DNA of 64,000 nt, from contig NZ_JBEWZI010000019.1 in assembly GCF_040566545.1 (NCBI RefSeq), positions 8,384 to 72,383 on the forward strand, written 5' to 3'. Both the position numbers and the translations under genes were made by a program. The stretch comes from Uliginosibacterium flavum. Its GTDB lineage: Bacteria > Pseudomonadota > Gammaproteobacteria > Burkholderiales > Rhodocyclaceae. Below, in pieces: positions 1 through 7,794 of this stretch. How positions within the stretch are numbered: the first letter of the stretch is position 1; each line of letters opens with the position of its first letter. The notes below the pieces were generated by a model that was not told where the DNA came from, did not search any database, and worked only from the letters and a program-made list of their open reading frames with translations.

Positions 1-1114
1 AACCTCGCTACAGCGCCTGTCATCAGGTTTGCGCATCAACTCTGCCAGAGACGATGCTGCCGGCTTGGCAATTTCGGAACGCATGAGCACCCAGATTCGT
101 GGTCTGACCCAAGCATCGCGCAATGCCAATGATGGCATCTCGCTGGCGCAGACTGCAGAAGGCGCAATGGCAGAAATTGGCAACAATCTGCAGCGCATCC
201 GCGAACTTTCAGTCCAGTCCGCCAACGCAACGAACTCCGACTCGGATCGCGTTGCGTTGAACCAGGAAGTCCAGCTGCTGGTCGCCGAAATTGATCGAGT
301 GGCAAACCAGACGGCATTTAACGGTACCAAGATCCTGGATGGCAGCTTCACCAGCAAACTGTTCCAGGTCGGCGCCGACGCGGGCCAAACCATCGGCATC
401 AACAGCATCGTCGATGCAAACGTGGATACGCTCGGCATAGCTCAGTTCGCCGCAGCATCAGCGACCACCGCCGCGCTTGTAACTTCAGGCGGCACAGCCA
501 CAGCTGCCGGCTCGTTCGGTGGTACGGTCATCAACGGCGTAACGATCGACACGGTAAATATCGCCATTGGTGACAGCAGCAGCGAAGTCTCGGCCAATAT
601 TACCAATGCCATCAACGCCAGGATGGATCAGACCGGCGTATTTGCCGAGGTTAACAGCACAACCGGTGTCCTCACCCTGAACTCACTGAAGGCCGGGCAG
701 GATCTGACTTTCACCGCCGGCACGCAAACGGCCGGCACTGGTGTCACAGCCGCACTGACAGGCATTGCGGCAGGTACCGCAGCCTCCCAGACTGCAGTTC
801 ATGTCGAGGATGTGGATATTACGACCTTCATCGGCAGCCAGCGCGCCCTGGAAATCGTGGATAAGGCCCTCACAGAGGTAAATTCCTCACGGGCCGAAAT
901 GGGCGCCATCCAGAACCGTTTCACTTCAACCATCACGAACCTGCAGACTGCCACGGAAAACCTATCATCATCTCGCGGCCGAATCCTGGATGCAGATTTC
1001 GCGGCTGAAACCGCCAATTTGAGTCGTACCCAGATCCTGCAACAGGCGGGCACGGCGATGCTGGCCCAGGCCAACGCACTGCCACAGCAGGTCTTGCAAC
1101 TGCTGCAGGGTTAA
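1..1114 (+). CDS. fliC: Flagellin, 5' end outside the window
   Basis: The reading frame is open from base 2 to the stop at 1112-1114. The first residues seen (TSLQRLSSGLRINSARDD) are the conserved flagellin D0/D1 core, so only a few N-terminal codons are missing. The N-terminal D1 helix continues through AGLAISERM and the IRELSVQSAN stretch. The central part, about residues 130-275 of the visible protein, is Thr/Ala/Gly-rich and is the variable, surface-exposed region. The C-terminal D1/D0 core ends with SRGRILDADFAAETANLSR and QVLQLLQG. This is the filament subunit, secreted through the flagellar type III apparatus and capped by FliD, whose gene lies downstream. A terminator follows the stop directly, so it is probably transcribed separately from flaG. 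Identification is secure; the number of flagellin paralogues in the genome is unknown. Confidence 0.97.
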   Translation, partial: TSLQRLSSGLRINSARDDAAGLAISERMSTQIRGLTQASRNANDGISLAQTAEGAMAEIGNNLQRIRELSVQSANATNSDSDRVALNQEVQLLVAEIDRVANQTAFNGTKILDGSFTSKLFQVGADAGQTIGINSIVDANVDTLGIAQFAAASATTAALVTSGGTATAAGSFGGTVINGVTIDTVNIAIGDSSSEVSANITNAINARMDQTGVFAEVNSTTGVLTLNSLKAGQDLTFTAGTQTAGTGVTAALTGIAAGTAASQTAVHVEDVDITTFIGSQRALEIVDKALTEVNSSRAEMGAIQNRFTSTITNLQTATENLSSSRGRILDADFAAETANLSRTQILQQAGTAMLAQANALPQQVLQLLQG

Positions 1115-1132
1115 AAATATCCTGCTTCGGAC

Positions 1133-1160
1133 AAACGGGGGCTGCGGCTCCCGTTTTTTT
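1133..1160 (+). terminator. Rho-independent terminator of the flagellin gene
   Basis: An AAACGGGGG arm and a CTCCCGTTT arm pair (one G:T wobble) around a short GCGG-type loop and run into seven T residues. It starts about 18 nt after the flagellin stop. Confidence 0.85.
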
Positions 1161-1627
1161 ATCCACTGGAGATGCGCATCAAATGGCACTCTTGAAGCCT
1201 GCAAGCTGAAGAACAAGGATTGGCAATGGTCTACAAGCCACCATGCCGGAAATCCAATCCACACGCGGCTGTACAGACCGCCGCCATTCAAAACCGTCAT
1301 TGCAGGCTCCGTCACTCGACGCATCCTGGCCGGCTCGTCCCCAAAGAAACGTGAGATCTCACCCTAGAAGCTCAGGTAACCCTGTGGAAGTTACCGAAGG
1401 CTCCGTTAATTCCTTCAGCAGGAAGAAATCCGGAGTGCAGATGAAGATCTGCCGGGCTCAACCTGTAACAAGAGAAACGCATTCATCAATTGGATAAGAC
1501 TGCCATGAACAGGCGTGCAAACAAGCTTGCAACAAATACCGGAAACGGAATTCGAGCCCCCCTGCATGCCGCCGGACTCAGGCACTTAACCAAATGAGAA
1601 TACCTGCCACGACAGGAGGTTAGCATC
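1161..1627. other. Long non-coding gap between flagellin and flaG
   Basis: No convincing gene is present: the open frames here lack a ribosome-binding site and resemble nothing known. Two details stand out. A GG-N10-GC pattern at 1184-1199 (TGGCAC followed by GC) resembles a sigma-54 -24/-12 element, and GCAGAT/ATCTGC at 1437-1452 forms a perfect 6-bp hairpin with a 4-nt loop. The promoter of flaG-fliD-fliS should lie here, but I cannot place it with confidence. Confidence 0.4.
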
Positions 1628-2020
1628 ATGGCAATTCCTTCCCTCTCAGCATCACTTCCTGCCGCCCCAACGGCAAAACCTGCCGCAGCCTCCCCCGTGG
1701 CACGCCCGACTCGCAGCAACGAGTTGTCCGACGCAAACCCTGCAGCCTCTGCGGCAGATCTTGCGCGGATGCCTGATCCTGCCGTGCAGCCTCCCAGCCG
1801 CCAGCAAATCGATCAAGCCATGGAACAGATGCGCGAGGCATTGCCTCCTGTGGCACGAAACCTGCAATTCTCGCTTGACGAGGAAACTGGTCGCAGCGTT
1901 GTGAAGGTAGTGGACGCCACAACCAACGAGGTGATTCGCCAGTTTCCCAGCGAGGAATTGCTGGCCATCGCCAAAGCGCTGGACAAGTTCACCGGCCTGA
2001 TGCTCAAGCAGAAGGCGTGA
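1628..2020 (+). CDS. flaG: Flagellar protein FlaG
   Basis: A 130-residue protein. The first 60 residues are an Ala/Pro/Ser-rich low-complexity leader. The C-terminal half carries the FlaG signature: LQFSLDEETGRSVVKVVDATTNEVIRQ in overlapping parts, then the FPSEELLAIAKAL helix. A strong AGGAGG ribosome-binding site precedes the ATG. FlaG proteins influence filament length, and their genes usually sit between flagellin and fliD, as here. The biochemical role of the family is poorly defined. Confidence 0.93.
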   Translation: MAIPSLSASLPAAPTAKPAAASPVARPTRSNELSDANPAASAADLARMPDPAVQPPSRQQIDQAMEQMREALPPVARNLQFSLDEETGRSVVKVVDATTNEVIRQFPSEELLAIAKALDKFTGLMLKQKA

Positions 2021-2060
2021 CAAGGAAATGCCGTCCTGAGGACGGAATGCGAGGAACATC

Positions 2061-3485
2061 ATGGCAGCCATAACTTCTGCAGGCTTGGGTTCGGGTATGG
2101 ATATCGAGGGTCTGATCTCCAGCCTGATGTCGGCCGAGCAACGACCAGTCACCCTCCTCCAGACGAAGGAAAGCAAAGAGACCACCAAGCTGTCCTCATG
2201 GGGGCAGATCAAAAGCGCACTTTCCAGTCTGCAGGTAGCCGCTCAGGCGCTGGATACGCGCAGCGAATTCGCAACCTACAAAAGCAGCATTGCTGACTCC
2301 AGCGTAGCCAGCGTGGCGATCAACGGCACAGCCGTCGCAGGCAATTATTCGATTGAAGTCGGCCAGCTTGCCTCCGCGCAAAAAATCAAGTCGGCAGGTT
2401 ATGCATCAATGAGCTCGGCTGTCACCGGCAGTACCTTGCCCGCGACACTGACACTCGAGATTGGCACAACCACAGCGGGCGTTTTCTCTGGCGACGGCAG
2501 CAAGACCAAAACCATCACCATCGACTCAAGCAACAACACCCTGAGCGGATTGCGCGATGCCATCAACGCATCCAAAAGCGGGGTAAGTGCCAGCCTGGTC
2601 AATGATGGAGGCAGTTCACCGTATCGCATGGTCCTGACGTCGGACAGCACCGGAACCGCCAGCACTTTCAAACTCTCAGGCCTCACAGACTTCAGCTATA
2701 ACCCTGCCACGAACACCGGCACAGGGCTGAGCACGGTCAACACAGCAACCAATGCTCAGCTGACAATCGATGGCATGAGCGTCACCAAATACAGTAATAC
2801 GATTACTGATGCCATTCAGGGCGTGACCCTGAATCTGAGCAAGACCAACGTTGCAAATGCCACCACCCTGACCGTTTCCAACGACACCGCTGGCGTGCAG
2901 ACAAAGGTCGCAGCATTTATCAGTGCCTATAACTCGCTGAATTCCGTGATCAAGGTTCAAACTGCCTACGATCCGAACAGCAAGACCGCTGGCACGCTCA
3001 ATGGCGACAGCACGGTCCGCAACATTCAGAGCCAGCTTAAAAGCATCCTGACGAGCGTGGTAGGCAGCGGATCAATGGCTCGCATGTCAGATGCCGGCAT
3101 TGCTTTTCAAAAAGATGGCAGCCTGGCCCTTGATAGTGCGAAGTTCCAGGCCGCTCTGGCCAAACCCACTCAGGATGTCGCTGGACTGTTCGTCAAGGAC
3201 GCCAGTAGCAGTTCCAACGGCGTGGCGAGCCAGATAGCCACTCGCGTTGCCTCGATGCTGGCCTCTGGCGGGATGCTCACCGCTCGCACCGATGGCATAA
3301 ATGCCACCATCAAGACGCTGGATAAACGCATTGACACGCTCAACGACCGCTTGGTCGGCATAGAAAAACGGTACCGCGCGCAATTTACCTCTCTCGACAC
3401 AACCATCGCGAACATGAATGGCACCAGCAGCTTTCTCACGCAACAGTTGTCTGCGCTGTCCAACCTGAGCAATTACTCAAACTAA
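2061..3485 (+). CDS. fliD: Flagellar filament cap protein FliD (HAP2)
   Basis: A 474-residue protein. It opens with the typical N-terminal GLGSGMDIEGLISSLMSAEQ helix and ends with a coiled-coil region (RIDTLNDRLVGIEKRYRAQFTSLDTTI in consecutive parts) followed by FLTQQLSALSN. The middle is Ser/Thr/Gly-rich, matching the D2/D3 heads of the cap. FliD forms the distal cap that inserts flagellin monomers. Length and ends match the family, so the gene looks intact. It lies 40 nt after flaG and 34 nt before fliS, consistent with one transcript. Confidence 0.96.
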   Translation: MAAITSAGLGSGMDIEGLISSLMSAEQRPVTLLQTKESKETTKLSSWGQIKSALSSLQVAAQALDTRSEFATYKSSIADSSVASVAINGTAVAGNYSIEVGQLASAQKIKSAGYASMSSAVTGSTLPATLTLEIGTTTAGVFSGDGSKTKTITIDSSNNTLSGLRDAINASKSGVSASLVNDGGSSPYRMVLTSDSTGTASTFKLSGLTDFSYNPATNTGTGLSTVNTATNAQLTIDGMSVTKYSNTITDAIQGVTLNLSKTNVANATTLTVSNDTAGVQTKVAAFISAYNSLNSVIKVQTAYDPNSKTAGTLNGDSTVRNIQSQLKSILTSVVGSGSMARMSDAGIAFQKDGSLALDSAKFQAALAKPTQDVAGLFVKDASSSSNGVASQIATRVASMLASGGMLTARTDGINATIKTLDKRIDTLNDRLVGIEKRYRAQFTSLDTTIANMNGTSSFLTQQLSALSNLSNYSN

Positions 3486-3519
3486 GCAACCATTCCAAGT
3501 ATCAAGGAGACGATCAATC

Positions 3520-3933
3520 ATGTTTGCACGCAACTCAGCAGCCACTTACGCCAGGGTTGGCATCGAGACGAACGTGTCATCTGCTGATCCACATCAGTTG
3601 ATCTTGATGCTTTTTGACGGCGCGTTGCTAGCGGTTAATTCCGCTGCCGCTGCCATTGAGAGCAAAGACAACCCTGCAAAGATCCGTCACATCAGCAAGG
3701 CTGTCGAAATCATCACCATGGGCCTTCAGGCCAGCCTAGATGCGTCGGGGGGGGAACTGACCGAACGATTACACGCACTCTATGACTACATGGGCATGCG
3801 TCTGGCGCTGGCCAATGCGCAAAGCAACACAGCCCCACTCATTGAAGTTTCTGGCCTGCTGCGCGACCTGCGCGAAGCCTGGGCCCAGATCAGCGACGCG
3901 ACACGCGCCGAAACCACTGCACAGGAGGCATGA
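3520..3933 (+). CDS. fliS: Flagellin export chaperone FliS
   Basis: A 137-residue helical protein. The family hallmarks are the N-terminal YARVGIETNVSSADPHQLILMLFDGAL stretch (a Y-x-x-V-x-x-x-T pattern, then a PH-x-LI-x-MLFDG helix) and the later LYDYMGMRLALAN segment. FliS binds the C-terminus of newly made flagellin in the cytoplasm and prevents early polymerisation. An AAGGAG site precedes the ATG. The stop overlaps the fliT-like start (ATGATGA), implying translational coupling. Confidence 0.95.
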   Translation: MFARNSAATYARVGIETNVSSADPHQLILMLFDGALLAVNSAAAAIESKDNPAKIRHISKAVEIITMGLQASLDASGGELTERLHALYDYMGMRLALANAQSNTAPLIEVSGLLRDLREAWAQISDATRAETTAQEA

Positions 3934-4265
3934 TGAACACGCCTGTCACCCTGTATGAATCGATCCTTCAGCTGTCGCGCCGCATGGTTGCCGCAGCGGA
4001 GGCCAATGACTGGGATCTGTTATGCGCGCTGGAGAGCGAAGTCACGGCATTGCGCGAGCGGCTGCAGCAGGACGATCCGCCTGCCCTGCAAGCCTCGCTG
4101 GATGAGGCTACGCGTCAACGCAAGGCCACACTGATTCACCAGATTCTGGCCGATGACCGCGAAATCCGCAGCCATACCCAGCCCTGGATGGAGAGCGTCA
4201 AAACCCTGCTGGCCGGCAACGCGCGACAACGCTCCGTGCAACAGGCTTACGGCGCAGGCCGTTAA
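3930..4265 (+). CDS. fliT: FliT-like flagellar chaperone
   Basis: A 111-residue, highly charged, helical protein of FliT size and position, directly after fliS. The N-terminal YESILQLSRRMVAAAEANDWDLL pattern and the following Glu/Arg-rich helix are typical of the FliT group, which chaperones the cap protein FliD and in some bacteria restrains FlhDC. The start is either 3930 or the adjacent ATG at 3933; both fit the AGGAGG site inside the end of fliS. The assignment relies on context and helical pattern because FliT is weakly conserved. Confidence 0.75.
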   Translation: MMNTPVTLYESILQLSRRMVAAAEANDWDLLCALESEVTALRERLQQDDPPALQASLDEATRQRKATLIHQILADDREIRSHTQPWMESVKTLLAGNARQRSVQQAYGAGR

Positions 4266-4289
4266 CGACATTTCACCGGACGACAGGTC

Positions 4290-5480
4290 ATGATCCCCTC
4301 AGACCTTGCCGTCCGCCTGCGCAGCCTGATCGATGCAAGCGTGCAACCTATGTCGGTGGCGCACGCGATCTCGTCCGATCTGCCGCGTTTCGAAACCGGT
4401 TCGCGCTTCACCGCGCAAATCCAGAACCCCTTGCCAGACGGCAGTTTTCGCGCCGTGGTTGAAGGCAAGACGATGACCCTGGCCTTGCCGGACTCCGCCA
4501 AAAGCGGCGATGTGCTGGAACTGATCGTCACCGAGCAGCGCGGCAGCACCATCCACGCCCGCCAGACCAATACGCTGCCCTTGCCCGCCATGAATGCCGG
4601 CGAGGTGCCCAAGCCCGTGCTCAGTCAGACCGGTCAGTTGATCAGCCAGTTGCTGACTGGACGCTTTGGCGAGCCCGAGCCGGTGCCACTCGCCAAGGGC
4701 GCAACGCTACTGCCTGCACCACCGCAAACCGCCGCCGAACTGGTTCCCCTGCTCAAACAGGCGGTCAGCAGTAGCGGTCTGTTCTACGAATCACACCTGC
4801 GCCAGTGGGTCGAGGGCAAACTGCCGCTCGCCACCCTGCAGCAGGAGCCTCAAGCGCAACAGCCGCCCCTGCCCGATCCAGCCGCCCCCCCTCTGTCAAG
4901 CCGCACCGCGCTTGAGTCTTCAGGCAGGGCGCCGCTAGATGCAAACGGCAAGCCACTCTCCAAGCTATCGGTTGAGAGTGAAGCCGCCAAGGTGATGCTG
5001 ACACCAGCCAGCAGCGCGGACGACGCGGCCGAGCCAGCCCAGGCTCGCGCGGTTCATCTGGAAGCCTTTGCCGAGCAAGCGGGCAAAAGCAGCGCAGCCA
5101 AAGCCGTGGCGGAACCACTGATGCCGATAGTGCAACAGCAGCTCGAAGCCCTCGCCAGCCACCAGATGACCTGGCAGGGGCAGGTCTGGCCCGGCATGCA
5201 GATGCAATGGGACGTGAGCGACCCCGATCATCAACGCACCAGCGGCGATGAAGAGCTGCCGCAGATCTGGCGCAGCACCCTGCGCCTGCAACTGCCGCGC
5301 CTCGGGGACGTTCAAGCCCAGCTGGTTTTCGGCCCGCAGGGGCTGAGCGTGCAGATTGACACTGACAACGGCGTATCCGCCCAGCGCATGCGGGTGGCAC
5401 AGGCGCAGTTGCAGTCATCGCTGGAGGCGGCGGGCGTGCCCATCATCCAGTTGCAGGTGAGCGAACATGCAAGCGCCTGA
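4290..5480 (+). CDS. fliK: FliK-type flagellar hook-length control protein
   Basis: A 396-residue protein with a Pro/Gln/Ala-rich middle (about residues 180-270) and a conserved C-terminal domain (about 300-390). In the C-terminal domain, LRLQLPRLGDVQAQLVF and the final helix ahead of GVPIIQLQVSEH match the FliK C-terminal (Flg_hook) domain, which contacts FlhB to switch export specificity. The N-terminal 80 residues differ from canonical FliK, so this may be a second, filament-cluster FliK-like protein rather than the main hook ruler. The 3' end overlaps the next gene by 14 nt, and that gene is an FlhB-C-domain paralogue, which supports a functional pair. Confidence 0.8.
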   Translation: MIPSDLAVRLRSLIDASVQPMSVAHAISSDLPRFETGSRFTAQIQNPLPDGSFRAVVEGKTMTLALPDSAKSGDVLELIVTEQRGSTIHARQTNTLPLPAMNAGEVPKPVLSQTGQLISQLLTGRFGEPEPVPLAKGATLLPAPPQTAAELVPLLKQAVSSSGLFYESHLRQWVEGKLPLATLQQEPQAQQPPLPDPAAPPLSSRTALESSGRAPLDANGKPLSKLSVESEAAKVMLTPASSADDAAEPAQARAVHLEAFAEQAGKSSAAKAVAEPLMPIVQQQLEALASHQMTWQGQVWPGMQMQWDVSDPDHQRTSGDEELPQIWRSTLRLQLPRLGDVQAQLVFGPQGLSVQIDTDNGVSAQRMRVAQAQLQSSLEAAGVPIIQLQVSEHASA

Positions 5481-5808
5481 AGCACGTCAGGAGCAACCGG
5501 AACGCCGCGCCAGCGCGGTGGCCCTCGCCTATCAGGACGGCGATGGCGCGCCGCGCGTTGTCGCCAAGGGCAATGGCCTGATCGCCCAGGAAATCATCGA
5601 CCGGGCGCGCGCCGCAGGCGTGTATGTGCACGAATCACGCGAACTGGTCGCACTGCTGATGCAGGTAGATCTGGATCAGAACATTCCGCCACAGCTTTAC
5701 ATCGCGATTGCCGAGCTGCTGGCCTGGCTCTACAAGCTGGAGCAAGGCCAGCAGGCGCCCCCACCCGAGCTGCCCGGTGATATAGTCGAGCAAGCTGCCG
5801 CACTGTAA
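5467..5808 (+). CDS. fhlB: FlhB C-terminal-domain paralogue (FhlB/FlhX type)
   Basis: A 113-residue soluble protein that matches only the cytoplasmic C-terminal part of FlhB/YscU export switch proteins. Seen are VALAYQDGDGAPRVVAKGNG, the IIDRARAAGVYVHESRELVALLMQVDL stretch, and IPPQLYIAIAELLAWLYKLE. Full FlhB carries transmembrane helices and an autocleaved NPTH motif; both are absent here, as expected for the stand-alone paralogue. In other bacteria the paralogue can partly replace FlhB-C. The start lies inside the fliK-type gene, so translation is probably coupled. Confidence 0.88.
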   Translation: MQAPEARQEQPERRASAVALAYQDGDGAPRVVAKGNGLIAQEIIDRARAAGVYVHESRELVALLMQVDLDQNIPPQLYIAIAELLAWLYKLEQGQQAPPPELPGDIVEQAAAL

Positions 5809-5907
5809 TTCCAACTCCAGATAGAAACGATACTTTGTTGACTTCGCCTTGCCGTGCTACAGCACTGTCTGCGGGCTCGTCGTCGCGTCTCTATCTGGAA
5901 TTGGAAT
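5808..5907. repeat. Imperfect 23-nt inverted repeat after fhlB
   Basis: ATTCCAACTCCAGATAGA at 5808 is mirrored by TCTATCTGGAATTGGAAT ending at 5907, with further partial pairing inward. The arms sit about 50 nt apart. The left arm begins inside the fhlB stop codon. It could fold into a long hairpin that ends the flagellar transcript, or it could be a small palindromic repeat. There is no T-run after it. Confidence 0.6.
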
Positions 5908-5933
5908 AAATAGCCGGCGGTACCTGATATTTC

Positions 5934-6079
5934 AGAAGCTGTTCACGATCTGTTGCGAGAGGCCGTCAGCGGGGTGAAGAGCAGCGCAGGAACCGGAGTG
6001 TATGTTGATACACGAGGATTCCGAGCAGCGCATGAGCCCCGATCACGGCCTCGCAGTAAGATCATGGACTGCTTCTTAG
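5934..6079. repeat. Nested palindromic intergenic element upstream of ycgR
   Basis: Outer arms AGAAGCTGTTCACGATCTG (5934 onward) and its near reverse complement ending at 6079 (GATCATGGACTGCTTCTTAG) are joined by GGCC-rich inner arms. At the centre GTGTAT-GTTG-ATACAC (5998-6013) makes a perfect hairpin. The whole region can fold into one long cruciform. It sits in the only sizeable gap between fhlB and ycgR and holds no gene. From memory, similar elements occur in Rhodocyclales genomes, but I could not check this. Confidence 0.6.
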
Positions 6080-6089
6080 AGCCTCCAGA

Positions 6090-6851
6090 ATGACAAAAGC
6101 GACCACACCCGAGCCCAAGTTCGAGCTTCTGCAAGCCGACGATTATTCGCAATACCTGCTGCGCGAGCCACGCGAAATCGCCTTCGTGCTACGCCAGCTG
6201 GCCGCCCGGCGTTCGATGGTCACCGCCCATTTTGGCGAACGCAACGAATTCCTGCTGACCACCGTCATTGAAGTCGCCGCCGACAACAAAAGTCTGCTTG
6301 TCGATCTGGGGCGCGAAGAAACCATCATCGCCAATGCCATGGCCTGCGGCAAGTTGCTGTGCGTGACACAAATCGACAAGGTCAAAGTCCAGTTCCCGCT
6401 GGAGCGCCTGGAACGCGTCACTCACGAAGGCTTCCCGGCCCTGCGTGCGCCCCTGCCCGATGTGCTGCTGCGCCTGCAGCGGCGCGAGTATTACCGCCTC
6501 TCGGCGCCGGCTGCCGACACCCTCAGCTGCCAGATCCCCTTAGCGAATGATCGTCGCATCACGGCCCGCGTCATTGACATTTCGGGCGGAGGCATCGCGG
6601 TGCTGGCTCCGCCTGATGACACCCTGCTGCAGCCGGACATGAGCTTTCGTAACTGCCAGCTGGTGTTGCCCGAATTCGGCGCCATCACCGCCACCGTGCA
6701 CGTGCGCAGCCTGTTTCGCATGACCCAGCGCAACGGCCAGGACATGCTGCGCGCCGGCTGCCAGTTTCAGGATCTGAGCGCACCAATGGCCCACGCCATC
6801 CAGCGCTACATCCTGCGCATCGAACAAGATCGCGCCAGCCGCAACGTCTAA
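6090..6851 (+). CDS. ycgR: YcgR-type PilZ-domain flagellar brake protein
   Basis: A 253-residue protein with an N-terminal YcgR domain (about 20-130) and a C-terminal PilZ domain (about 132-245). The c-di-GMP-binding signature is present: RREYYR followed by DISGGGIAV (the D-x-S-x-x-G motif). In the family, c-di-GMP-bound YcgR interacts with the flagellar motor and slows swimming. It sits directly after the filament gene cluster, in line with that role. No good ribosome-binding site precedes the ATG, so the start is the likely but unproven one. Two GGDEF proteins elsewhere in this window could supply the ligand. Confidence 0.9.
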   Translation: MTKATTPEPKFELLQADDYSQYLLREPREIAFVLRQLAARRSMVTAHFGERNEFLLTTVIEVAADNKSLLVDLGREETIIANAMACGKLLCVTQIDKVKVQFPLERLERVTHEGFPALRAPLPDVLLRLQRREYYRLSAPAADTLSCQIPLANDRRITARVIDISGGGIAVLAPPDDTLLQPDMSFRNCQLVLPEFGAITATVHVRSLFRMTQRNGQDMLRAGCQFQDLSAPMAHAIQRYILRIEQDRASRNV

Positions 6852-6853
6852 AC

Positions 6854-7792
6854 ATGGCGGCCAACACCACTTCCGACGCGATCACCTACATCCGCTTGTC
6901 GGTTGTCGCAGCGCTGGCCACGATCATCCTGAAGTTCATCGCCTGGTGGCTGTCCGGCTCGGTCAGCCTGCTTTCGGATGCGATGGAATCCTTCGTCAAT
7001 CTGGCCGGAGCGATCTTTGCGCTGGTGATGCTCAAGATCGCCGCCGAGCCGCCCGATGCTGATCACCCCTGGGGCCACAACAAGGCCGAGTATTTCTCCA
7101 GCGGCTTTGAAGGCAGCCTGATTTTCGTCGCTGCCGGCGCCATCCTGTGGGCCGCCATTCCGCGCCTGTTTGCACCCCAGCCACTCGAATCACTGGGCAT
7201 AGGCCTGTGGTTCTCGGCCGCCAGCACCGCCATCAACTTCGCCACGGCAATCACCCTGCGCCGGGCCGGCAAACGCCTGCATTCGGTGGTGCTGGAGGCT
7301 GACTCAGCCCACCTGATGACCGATGTATGGACGTCGGTCGGCGTGGTCGGCGGGCTGATCGGCGTGATGCTCACCGGCTGGCTGTGGCTGGATGCGGTGA
7401 TCGCCATTCTGGTAGCCCTGCACATCCTGTCAGAAGGCTGGAAACTGATGAGCGGCGCCGTCGGCGGGCTGATGGATCACGCTATGGATGCCGACGAAAT
7501 CCTGCAGATCAAACAGATCCTGCGCAACTATGCCGAACGCAACGTGCACTACCGTCACCTGCTCACCCGCCGCTCCGGCACCCAGCGTTTCGCCCACGTC
7601 GACATCCTCGTTCCCGGCGACTGGAGCGTCGAGATCGCTCACACCCTGCTCGACGAAATCGAAGCCCGGATTGCCGCAGAAGTTCATGGCACACAAACCA
7701 CGACCCATCTGGAGCCGGTATATTGCGTCCTCAATACCGCTCCACCGGCCGCCACCAAGCCAGTCGCAGCCGCCCGTTCACCACAGGAATAA
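6854..7792 (+). CDS. Cation diffusion facilitator (FieF-like metal efflux)
   Basis: A 312-residue CDF transporter starting 2 nt after ycgR. Six predicted membrane helices cover about residues 12-205, followed by a cytoplasmic metal-sensing domain. Metal-site signatures are visible: SDAMESFVN in TM2, DADHPWGHNKAE between TM2 and TM3, and AHLMTDVWTS in TM5 (H-x-x-x-D type, as in Zn/Fe exporters). It exchanges divalent cations such as Zn or Fe for protons. The metal cannot be decided from sequence. The close spacing to ycgR and pyrD suggests one transcript rather than a shared function. Confidence 0.92.
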   Translation: MAANTTSDAITYIRLSVVAALATIILKFIAWWLSGSVSLLSDAMESFVNLAGAIFALVMLKIAAEPPDADHPWGHNKAEYFSSGFEGSLIFVAAGAILWAAIPRLFAPQPLESLGIGLWFSAASTAINFATAITLRRAGKRLHSVVLEADSAHLMTDVWTSVGVVGGLIGVMLTGWLWLDAVIAILVALHILSEGWKLMSGAVGGLMDHAMDADEILQIKQILRNYAERNVHYRHLLTRRSGTQRFAHVDILVPGDWSVEIAHTLLDEIEARIAAEVHGTQTTTHLEPVYCVLNTAPPAATKPVAAARSPQE

Positions 7793-7794
7793 AG

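Noticed and set aside
1243..1497. Open frame in the flagellin-flaG gap
   Set aside because: No ribosome-binding site, no recognisable motif, and an unnatural composition.
7327..7794. In-frame extension upstream of pyrD
   Set aside because: It overlaps most of the CDF gene's 3' half and gives an Arg-rich leader; the ATG at 7795 gives the standard PyrD N-terminus.
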